A DNA stretch of 64,000 bases from an uncultured Mycoplasmatota bacterium (lineage in GTDB: Bacteria > Bacillota_I > Bacilli_A > RF39 > UBA660). A program made the translations under genes and the position numbers. The stretch is from assembly GCA_947056845.1 (NCBI GenBank), contig CAMSCJ010000005.1:38251-102250 (forward strand). Direction: 5' to 3'. Of the stretch, positions 17,715-24,599 are shown piece by piece (within the stretch, counting starts at the first letter, position 1; every line of letters starts with the position of its first letter). The notes under the pieces were generated by a model. The model did no database searches, was not told the origin of the DNA, and saw nothing but the letters and a program-made list of their open reading frames with translations.

Positions 17715-18584
17715 TTGAACAATAAACTAGAAACTATTTCAAATTTATTTGAAGGGAATGAAATAAGAAGTATTTGGGATGCTGAAAATGAAGACTATTA
17801 TTTTAGTGTGATAGATGTTATTGCCACTTTAACAGAAAGTAAAAATCCAAATGATTATTGGTATAGATTAAAAACAAGAATGTCTGCGGAAGAAAAAAGT
17901 GAACTATCGACAAAATGTCGACAATTGAAATTGAAATCTAAGGATGGTAAATTCCGAGAAACGGATACATTGGATACAAAAGGAATTTTAAGATTAATTG
18001 AGTCTGTTCCTAGTCCAAAAGCAGAGCCTTTCAAATTGTGGTTAGCATCTTTAGGAAGTGAGAGAATTGATGAAGTATTTGATCCTGAAATAGCAGTCAA
18101 TAGAGCAATAGATTATTATCGAAAAAAGGGATATAGTGATAAATGGATTTCAGAGAGATTAAATGGGATTTTAAATAGAAAAAAATTAACAGATACTTGG
18201 AAAGAAAATGGAATTAATGGAAATTATGAATATGCTATGCTAACAAATGAAATATATAAAGGATGGTCAGGCATGAAAGCAAGTGAATACAAAGCCTATA
18301 AAGGTTTAAGAAAAGAATCTTTAAGAGATAATATGACAGATATTGAAATTGCTTTGACTAATATTGGTGAAATTGCTGCTCGTGATATTGCTACCTCTGA
18401 ACGCCCACAAGGTTTAAAAGAAAATATGAATGTAGCCAAACGTGGAGGAAAAGTTGCAAATGATGCAAGACTTTCTTATGAACAGGAAACAAAAAAATCT
18501 GCAATCTCTAATCAAAATGCACTAGGTTATCAATATATAGATGAACAACAAAAAATAGAAAGCGATGTCTATGATGGAATATAA
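17715..18584 (+). CDS. BRO-N domain (antirepressor-like) protein
   Basis: A 289-residue protein. A BRO-N fold fills the first half (SVIDVIATLTESKNP, then TKGILRLIESVPSPKAEPFK). The second half has the conserved EYKAYKGLRKESLRDNMTD block and a C terminus rich in SAISNQNA. BRO-N proteins bind DNA and are common in phages and mobile elements. It starts with TTG after AAGAAGG, like the YhcG gene. The recombinase remnant starts inside its last codons. Confidence 0.85.
   Translation: MNNKLETISNLFEGNEIRSIWDAENEDYYFSVIDVIATLTESKNPNDYWYRLKTRMSAEEKSELSTKCRQLKLKSKDGKFRETDTLDTKGILRLIESVPSPKAEPFKLWLASLGSERIDEVFDPEIAVNRAIDYYRKKGYSDKWISERLNGILNRKKLTDTWKENGINGNYEYAMLTNEIYKGWSGMKASEYKAYKGLRKESLRDNMTDIEIALTNIGEIAARDIATSERPQGLKENMNVAKRGGKVANDARLSYEQETKKSAISNQNALGYQYIDEQQKIESDVYDGI
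17907..17921 (+). repeat. Gene-internal palindrome in the BRO gene
   Basis: Arms TCGACA (17907-17912) and TGTCGA (17916-17921) around AAA, near codon 65. The repeat units carry a related TCGACAAAATTCGACAA. Confidence 0.65.
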
Positions 18585-19667
18585 AGTTGGTTCATATATA
18601 AGACTTTCTAGAAATGAGAGTTATAGTAATTCTGATAGTATAGATAATCAAATAAAACTGACTGATTTTTATTGTGAAGAAAATAAGTTAGAAGTAATTG
18701 ATAAATATATTGATAATGGCTATAGTGGAACAACCTTTGATAGGCCTGCTTTTAAACAACTTTTAAAAGATATTGATGATGAATATGATAGTTTAAAACA
18801 TAGTAACATTATGGAAAGGTTAGATGTTCCATTAAAAAATATGATGTATGATCACATTGCATATGAAACATCTAATAAAATAAAAAAGTCACTAAGAATA
18901 AGTAAAGAAAATGGAAGTTTTGTTGGTTCTTCAGTAATATATGGTTATAGAAAAGATCCAAACGATTCTCATAAACTAGTTATAGATAATGAAGCTGCGA
19001 ATGTTGTTAAAGAAATATTTAATATGTATTTGCTTGGTATGACTAAATCTAAAATTGCAGATGAATTAAATAAAAGAGGAATATTAACTCCAGCATTATA
19101 TAAAAAATTAATGGTTTGGGTTATACAAAAACTAAAAAAGATAATAAATGGAATTATGAAATAATAAACAGAATACTTAAAGATGAAAACTATACAGGTA
19201 CTTTAGTTCAGGGAAAACGAAGAAACGAAAGTTATATTTCTCATAAGGAGGTTAAAAATTCAGAGGCAGATTGGATTAAGTATGAAAACCATCATGAACC
19301 AATTATTGATAAAGAAAAGTTAAAAATCCAAAGAAGAAAAAGTAATAAAAATGATATTTTAGATGGATATTTATTTTGTGCTGATTGTGGAGCTCCCATG
19401 ACACTAGTAAAAGGGAAAAATAAAGAATATTATTATTGTCGAAATAGTTTAAATAAAAAGATATGTACTAAGCATAGTATTAGAAAAGATTATTTATATG
19501 CTGAATTATTAAGATTAATTAATTTAAAGAAATTAAAAAAAGGTAAAATAAAAGAAATAGATCGAGAATTTCTCGCTAACTTAGTAAATAGTATTATTGT
19601 TTACGAGAATAACAAAGTAAATTTGATTTTAAAGCATGAAAGTGATTTTATTCAAAATGAAGGGTGA
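18565..19667 (+). pseudogene. Large serine recombinase, decayed
   Basis: The start (VGSYIRLSRNES, NGYSGTTFDRPAF) is a resolvase-type catalytic domain. It jumps from LLKDIDD straight to YDSLKHSN, losing about 40 residues that normally hold the VKDLSRLGR motif. A missing A near 19110 shifts the frame after the recombinase domain. The zinc-ribbon part (CADCGAPM, YYYCRNS) follows, and the C-terminal coiled coil is shortened before REFLANLVNSIIVYE. With three lesions it cannot be active. Confidence 0.88.
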
Positions 19668-19673
19668 TGCAAT

Positions 19674-21326
19674 ATGAGATTAAATTATTATTATAATTTT
19701 AAAAATACAATAAGATTCTTTATTGATATAGAAAATTTAGATTTTTCTAAAATTCAACAAGATAAATCATCATGGGTAGAACCTTTTAAATTTAGATTAA
19801 GAAAGGATGAAAAATCTTTTAGAACACTACAAATACCAAATATTTATAACTTTAAACTAGCCTATGATTATTACAGTAATAGTATTTCCCAATTTGGATA
19901 TGATTTTGAAAATTTTGAATCTTTAGATTTACACAAAAGAATGAGAATTTCATATGAGTTAGGGGAATTCAAAGAAAATAGTTATGATGAGTGGCAACTA
20001 ATAGATTATAATCAATTAATTGATTATGATTTACTTATAAGATGTGATATAAAATCTTTTTATGATAATATTTATACACATTATATTTTTAATGATGTTA
20101 CAAGTGATTTGCATATTGATAAACCATTATCTCATATGAATCATGGGCGTACTGGTGGAATAATAATGGGAAATTACATTTCTTTATTTGTTGCTGAATT
20201 ATTATCTAAAAAAATTAGTTCTAGATTTGAAAAGAGAATTAATGAGTTAGGTCTTGATTGTAATTTTTCATATTTTTCTGATGATTTTTATATTTTTACT
20301 TCTAAGGATAACAAGGATAAGGTGATAAAGTTATTTGACGAAGTATTAGAAGAATTTGGTCTGGAAAAAAACGAAGATAAACTTGAAGTATTTGATTATT
20401 TAAAATATACAAATGAAGATGTTATTGAAAAATATTGGAAAATAATAACAAGAGAATGTAAGAATCAGCAATATAAACAGGGAATAGAGATTGCTAAAGG
20501 TGTACGTAAGTACAATAATAATTTGTTTTTTACTAACCAACTAATATATAGATTAAATAAACTTGGAGATTATAGAAAAAAAAGAGTATTTATTGTTAAT
20601 TTTTTCAAAAGTGCCTTTTTTAGAACTATAGATTTTAGGAGTACATACTTTAATGAGTATAATTATCACCAACTATTATATTTGATTAAAGAATTTCCAG
20701 AAATTTCCTTGTATATTGACAATATTTTGGATTCTTTCGATGAGTTTAAAAGTTTGGATTTTATAAATAAGATTATAAATTTTTATGATAGAAGTTTATC
20801 TTCAAATTACCACGATGAACAGTTATATCTTTACTATTTGTTATATAAGCTTGGTGTAACAGAAAAAGTAAAAAATGATGAAATGAATAAAAAAGTTTTA
20901 GATAGTAAGAATTATATTTTAATTTCTTATTACATAGCTAATAGTATGTTTAACATAGACGAAATAAATACTATCAAAGGTTATTATGATGAGTCTTATT
21001 GGTTAGTATATTATTACTTAATATTAAATGATCAAGCACTGTTTAGTGATTTAGAAAATTCGGTTAATCAATATTTAATACCTAATTCTGCAACAACTGC
21101 TGATGTAAAAAATGCATATAAAGATTTTTACATGGATAATTTAATTGCTAAAAATGAGATCCTTGTTCCCTTAGGGAATGTCATTAATAATTTAGAAGAT
21201 TATTTTAATGAAAAATATAAGAAAGAAGACACAGACAAAGAAGCAGAAATAGTAGAAACAGAAGAAGTAGTAGAAGCATCAGAAGAAATAGAAGTAGTAG
21301 AAGAATTAGAAAATGAACACGTATGA
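19674..21326 (+). CDS. Reverse transcriptase of the Abi/DRT (defence) type
   Basis: A 550-residue protein. RT motifs in order: RCDIKSFYDNIY (catalytic Asp near 125), RTGGIIMGNYIS, then YFSDDFYIF (the Asp pair near 202-203) and GLEKNEDKLEV. No maturase or HNH domain is present, so it is not a group II intron protein. The long helical C-terminal half (about 260-500) fits Abi-type and other unknown-group RTs that act in phage defence. It ends in an acidic, Glu-rich tail of about 35 residues. It is co-oriented with the decayed recombinase 6 bases upstream and is followed by a repeat unit. Confidence 0.82.
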   Translation: MRLNYYYNFKNTIRFFIDIENLDFSKIQQDKSSWVEPFKFRLRKDEKSFRTLQIPNIYNFKLAYDYYSNSISQFGYDFENFESLDLHKRMRISYELGEFKENSYDEWQLIDYNQLIDYDLLIRCDIKSFYDNIYTHYIFNDVTSDLHIDKPLSHMNHGRTGGIIMGNYISLFVAELLSKKISSRFEKRINELGLDCNFSYFSDDFYIFTSKDNKDKVIKLFDEVLEEFGLEKNEDKLEVFDYLKYTNEDVIEKYWKIITRECKNQQYKQGIEIAKGVRKYNNNLFFTNQLIYRLNKLGDYRKKRVFIVNFFKSAFFRTIDFRSTYFNEYNYHQLLYLIKEFPEISLYIDNILDSFDEFKSLDFINKIINFYDRSLSSNYHDEQLYLYYLLYKLGVTEKVKNDEMNKKVLDSKNYILISYYIANSMFNIDEINTIKGYYDESYWLVYYYLILNDQALFSDLENSVNQYLIPNSATTADVKNAYKDFYMDNLIAKNEILVPLGNVINNLEDYFNEKYKKEDTDKEAEIVETEEVVEASEEIEVVEELENEHV

Positions 21327-21357
21327 TATAATTAAATAGTAAAAGGAAGTGATTTTA

Positions 21358-21450
21358 ATGAGTGAAAATCAAGACAAGGTGTTTAGTAAAACGAGTATCA
21401 ATTGGTTGATTACGATTTATTTAACCCCTCTATCAAACCCTTATAAATAA
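21358..21450 (+). CDS. Small repeat-encoded peptide, INWLITIY type
   Basis: A 30-codon frame with the longest conserved tail, INWLITIYLTPLSNPYK. A strong AAGGAAG ribosome site stands before the ATG. The tail is read through the left repeat core and into the hairpin. Confidence 0.42.
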   Translation: MSENQDKVFSKTSINWLITIYLTPLSNPYK

Positions 21451-21585
21451 AGGATTTCTTCGATTTTAGATCTTGCATATTTTTAATAAAAAAGCCCCAA
21501 AATCAATAAAAATTGATAAAAACATAGTAATTTTAATGATATTTATAGTAGGAATTAGAAAGGTGATTACGACATTTAACCCCTA
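21404..21585 (+). repeat. Intergenic repeat, variant A (copy 5)
   Basis: Left core at 21404 and right core AGGTGATTACGACATTT at 21561, 157 bases apart. It has the CCTTATAAATAAAGG hairpin and TTAGATCTTGCATATTTT block. This last copy lies between the RT gene and the conjugative element operon. Confidence 0.9.
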
Positions 21586-21620
21586 CTAATTTTTGAATAT
21601 AATTCAATTAAAATAATTTG

Positions 21621-21654
21621 CACACTTCTATTTTAATACAATTTATATTATACT
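21621..21654 (+). promoter_or_regulatory. CACA-box promoter of the ParA operon
   Basis: TTTGCACACTTCTA with CAC at 21621-21623, 25 bases, then TATACT (21649-21654). It is the only promoter-like signal before the small gene at 21684 and ParA, so it probably drives the left operon of the conjugative element. Confidence 0.65.
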
Positions 21655-21683
21655 ATATTTATTAGATAAGTTGGTGATTTTTT

Positions 21684-21836
21684 ATGAAAAAAATTAAATT
21701 AAAATTAGACCAAGCAGAATTTGGACTAATAATAAATGGATTAGTAGAATTTAAAAATAAGTTAATAAGAGAAAAGGAAGATACTGACCTTATTGATGAC
21801 TTATTGTTAAAACTATTAAAAGATAAAAATAAATAA
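21684..21836 (+). CDS. Small Tn1549-type protein (paralogue of 51040)
   Basis: A 50-residue protein (start MKKIKLKLDQAEFG) with the DTDLIDDLLLKLL end. It is clearly related to the 68-residue protein at 51040 (DKYEIGIIINALND, VDEVLLKAID). Such small proteins of unknown function are common in Tn1549-type elements. GTTGGTG lies before the ATG. It is too short for many gene callers. Confidence 0.7.
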   Translation: MKKIKLKLDQAEFGLIINGLVEFKNKLIREKEDTDLIDDLLLKLLKDKNK

Positions 21837-21948
21837 TTAAATAACATACTTTGAACTGATTATAATGGTCAGTTCTTTTTTTATGCCCATACATAGTCAT
21901 CTTGTTTATATAAGGTGGCTAGAGTTTAAAAGAAAGGAGGAAATGTTT

Positions 21949-22773
21949 ATGTCGCAATGCAAAGTAATTGCAGTGGCAAATCAAAAAGGTGGAGTGGGCA
22001 AGACCACCACAACTTTTAGTCTAGGTGTTGCTTTAGCAAAGGAAGGCAAAAAGGTATTGTTAGTAGATACAGACCCACAGGGTAGTCTAACTTTATATAT
22101 GGGTTGGCGAGATCAAGATAAGTTGCCAATAACAGTAGCAGACTTATTAGAGCAGTCAGCAGAGGGTAGAAATATTGAAGTAGAAGAATCAATACTTCAT
22201 CATAACGAAAATGTTTCTTTGATACCATCTAATTTAAGACTGTCAGTATTAGAGCCAGTTTTGTATAGTGCTATGAGTAGAGAATATTTACTAAAGAATT
22301 GTCTGGAAAAAGTAAAGGATAACTATGACTATATTCTTATAGACTGTCCACCATCACTAGGAACTTTAACAGTTAATGCTTTAGCAAGTGCAGATAGTGT
22401 TATAATCCCAATGCAAAGTCAGTATTTATCAGCAGTTGGAATGACCGAGTTATTAAAGTCTGTTAATAAAGCAAGAACTAAATTAAATCCACAATTAAAA
22501 ATAGATGGTGTATTACTAACTTTAGTAGATAAAAGAACTAATCTATCAAGAGAAATGAAAGTACAATTACAAGAGAACTATGGTAGAGTTATAAAAATTT
22601 ACGATACACAAATACCTTTAGCAATAAAAACAGCAGAATCAACTTCTACTGGACAAAGTATTTTTGATTATGACAAAAATGGAAAAGTGGCAGAAGCATA
22701 TTCTTCATTTGCAAAGGAGGTGCTTGAAAGTGGCAAAGAGCGAAATAAAAATGCCTCTACCAAAGTTAGATGA
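21949..22773 (+). CDS. parA: ParA family partition ATPase
   Basis: A 274-residue ParA/Soj ATPase. The deviant Walker A motif KGGVGKTT lies near residues 13-20, the Walker A' Asp in VDTDPQG, and the Walker B-like LIDCPPSLG follows. It works with ParB to position or stabilise DNA, here the excised element. AGGAGG at 21935-21940 fits ATG 21949 better than the in-frame ATG 21943 or the one at 21865. ParB overlaps its end by 44 bases. Confidence 0.93.
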   Translation: MSQCKVIAVANQKGGVGKTTTTFSLGVALAKEGKKVLLVDTDPQGSLTLYMGWRDQDKLPITVADLLEQSAEGRNIEVEESILHHNENVSLIPSNLRLSVLEPVLYSAMSREYLLKNCLEKVKDNYDYILIDCPPSLGTLTVNALASADSVIIPMQSQYLSAVGMTELLKSVNKARTKLNPQLKIDGVLLTLVDKRTNLSREMKVQLQENYGRVIKIYDTQIPLAIKTAESTSTGQSIFDYDKNGKVAEAYSSFAKEVLESGKERNKNASTKVR

Positions 22774-23668
22774 TTTATTTACAACAGAACAAGAAAGGCA
22801 AGAAGCCAATTTAGAGAAAGTTGTAGATATTTCAATAGCAGATATTCAAGACTTTCCCAACCACCCATTTAAGGTAATTGTAAATGAAGAATTAAATGAT
22901 ATGGCAGACAGTATCAAAAAAGATGGTGTCCAAGAACCTGCATTAGTTAGACCACTTGCAAATGGAAAATATCAAATGATTTCTGGACATAGAAGAAAAA
23001 AGGCTAGTGAAATAGCCAATAAAGAAACTATGCCCTGTCTTGTTCGAGATTTAACGGATGAACAAGCAGCAATTATAATGGTAGATAGTAACTTACAACA
23101 AAGACAAAAAATACTATATAGTGAAAAAGCATTTGCCTATAAAATGAAATTAGAAGCAATGACTCATCAAGGTAAAAGAAATGATTTAACTTCTGACCAA
23201 GTTGGGGAGAAGTTGACATCAGTAGAAAAGTTATCTGCAAAAAGTCCAGATAGTAAATCACAAATACAAAGATATATAAGACTTACAGAATTAACAGATA
23301 AATTGCTTGATATGGTAGATAATGAAGAAATTGCATTTAGTCCGGCAGTAGAACTTTCGTATCTTACTGAAGAAGAACAAAAATGGCTTTTAAATAGTAT
23401 GAGTTGTAATGTTGCTACACCAACTTTATCTCAAGCCCAAGAAATGAAAAGATTAAGTCAAAGTGGGAAGTTAGATGAAGATAAGATTGAAGAAATTATG
23501 AGCCGTGAAAAACCTAATCAAGTTGAAAAACTAAAATTAGATTTTAAAGATTTACAACCTAAAATGCCTAAAGGTATGTCGATTACTAATTATGCAGACC
23601 ATATTTTTAAAGCATTGGACTTTTACAATAGGTATCTTGAAAAACAAAGACAACAGGGTGCTAGATAG
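22730..23668 (+). CDS. parB: ParB/Noc family partition protein
   Basis: A 312-residue ParB protein. The ParB N-terminal domain has NHPFKVIVNEELNDMADSIK and the CTP-binding GHRRKKAS box. The HTH region follows (SKSQIQRYIRLTEL). GTG 22730 with AAAGGAGG at 22713-22720 is the start; an earlier ATG at 22664 lies deep in ParA and has no ribosome site. The overlap with ParA implies coupled translation. Confidence 0.92.
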   Translation: MAKSEIKMPLPKLDDLFTTEQERQEANLEKVVDISIADIQDFPNHPFKVIVNEELNDMADSIKKDGVQEPALVRPLANGKYQMISGHRRKKASEIANKETMPCLVRDLTDEQAAIIMVDSNLQQRQKILYSEKAFAYKMKLEAMTHQGKRNDLTSDQVGEKLTSVEKLSAKSPDSKSQIQRYIRLTELTDKLLDMVDNEEIAFSPAVELSYLTEEEQKWLLNSMSCNVATPTLSQAQEMKRLSQSGKLDEDKIEEIMSREKPNQVEKLKLDFKDLQPKMPKGMSITNYADHIFKALDFYNRYLEKQRQQGAR

Positions 23669-23769
23669 TGGGAGTTATTATTCCATTATTCCCCTTCCTA
23701 CAACCTACCCCTAGTATTTATATACTAACTGTTATTACTAACTGAAAAAAAATATATATTAGAAATTTA

Positions 23770-23803
23770 CACAAATGCAAAAGAAAATACTTTAGTTTAT
23801 ACT
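23770..23803 (+). promoter_or_regulatory. CACA-box promoter of the surface-protein genes
   Basis: TTTACACAAATG with CAC at 23770-23772, 25 bases, then TATACT (23798-23803). It is in the 168-base gap between ParB and the secreted protein gene. Confidence 0.6.
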
Positions 23804-23836
23804 AACATCAACAAATCAAGAAAGGGATGAATTTGT

Positions 23837-24535
23837 ATGAAAAAATTATTGATTTTAATTAGCATTTTAATTTCTATGACAGGAGGTACAGTTTTCTATT
23901 TGCAAGACAAACAAGAAAAGCCAAAACCAGAACAGGTTAATGTTAGTGAGAAAATCACAGAAGAAAAAGTGGCAGAAGAATCTAAAGGCGAAGAAAACAA
24001 AGTAGCAGAAAGTGAAACAATACCAGAAGAAAAGGTTGATGAAGTAAAAGAAAACAAAAAAGAAGTTAAGTCAGATTCTAAACCAGAAAACAAGAATATT
24101 TCTTCGGCTAGTAAAAATGAAGTGAAACAAGAGAAAAAACAAAATAATTCTGTTTCAAATGAAGTTCCAAAGGAAACTCCGAAAGAAACACCAAAACCAA
24201 AAGAAAATAACAATACTACTCCTAGTCAAAAGCCAAGTAATCAACCACAAAACGGTGGAGCAACTACAAAGTTTTATGAATCAATAACTGGTGGTAAAAA
24301 AGAGTTTGCTTCTGATAGTGAAGCGACTGCTCGTGGTAATGAAATTAAGAGCAAAGAACTGGATTATGTTTTAGATTATAACGAACAACACCCAGAAGCA
24401 CCGATAAAACCAGATATAAATTATTTTAGGGTGTATCCATCTGTGATAGATGAAAACGGTAAAACTTGGTATTATTTGCATTTCTTTTGTGCGAGTGGAG
24501 AGGGAAATGACGCAAAATTAAAAAGTATGTATTAG
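23837..24535 (+). CDS. Secreted or membrane-anchored protein, unknown
   Basis: A 232-residue protein with one N-terminal hydrophobic segment (residues 4-22) and no lipobox Cys, so it is probably an uncleaved anchor or signal peptide. Residues 30-140 are low-complexity Glu/Lys/Pro-rich linker that would span the cell wall. The C-terminal 90 residues form a small domain (KFYESITGGKKEF, then YFRVYPSVIDENGKTWYYLHFF). I do not recognise the domain. It sits before the adhesin and sortase genes, with a terminator-like hairpin between. Confidence 0.7.
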   Translation: MKKLLILISILISMTGGTVFYLQDKQEKPKPEQVNVSEKITEEKVAEESKGEENKVAESETIPEEKVDEVKENKKEVKSDSKPENKNISSASKNEVKQEKKQNNSVSNEVPKETPKETPKPKENNNTTPSQKPSNQPQNGGATTKFYESITGGKKEFASDSEATARGNEIKSKELDYVLDYNEQHPEAPIKPDINYFRVYPSVIDENGKTWYYLHFFCASGEGNDAKLKSMY

Positions 24536-24560
24536 TGGCTCTATAAAAGAGTCATTTTTT
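24535..24560 (+). terminator. Terminator-like hairpin
   Basis: A TGGCTCT / AGAGTCA stem followed by a T run, right after the 23837 gene stop. It may be partly read through, as no clear new promoter is seen before the adhesin gene. Confidence 0.6.
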
Positions 24561-24599
24561 ATGCCCTAATTTTAGGAGCAAGAAAGGAGAAAAACAAAA

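Noticed and set aside
18565..19164. Intact small serine recombinase that could act on the repeat units
   Set aside because: The catalytic domain lacks the VKDLSRLGR region, the frame is broken after it and the coiled coil is shortened, so it cannot be active as read.
19674..21326. Group II intron, retron or diversity-generating RT
   Set aside because: No maturase or endonuclease domain, no intron domain V-like structure noticed, no msr/msd-like inverted repeat pair upstream, and no template/variable repeat pair was seen.
9190..21585. Regularly spaced repeats as a CRISPR array
   Set aside because: The units are about 180-230 bases, lie kilobases apart and enclose genes; there are no short equal spacers and no cas genes.
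9190..21585. Repeat units as integron attC sites
   Set aside because: The cores are direct, not the imperfect inverted R/L boxes of attC, all genes have long 5' regions, and no integron-type integrase is present in the window.
21865..21948. Upstream extension of ParA to the first in-frame ATG
   Set aside because: The extension contains the AGGAGG ribosome site used by the later start and has no homology to ParA.
23669..23836. A small gene between ParB and the secreted protein
   Set aside because: All frames are short, and the gap is accounted for by the CACA-box promoter and ribosome site.
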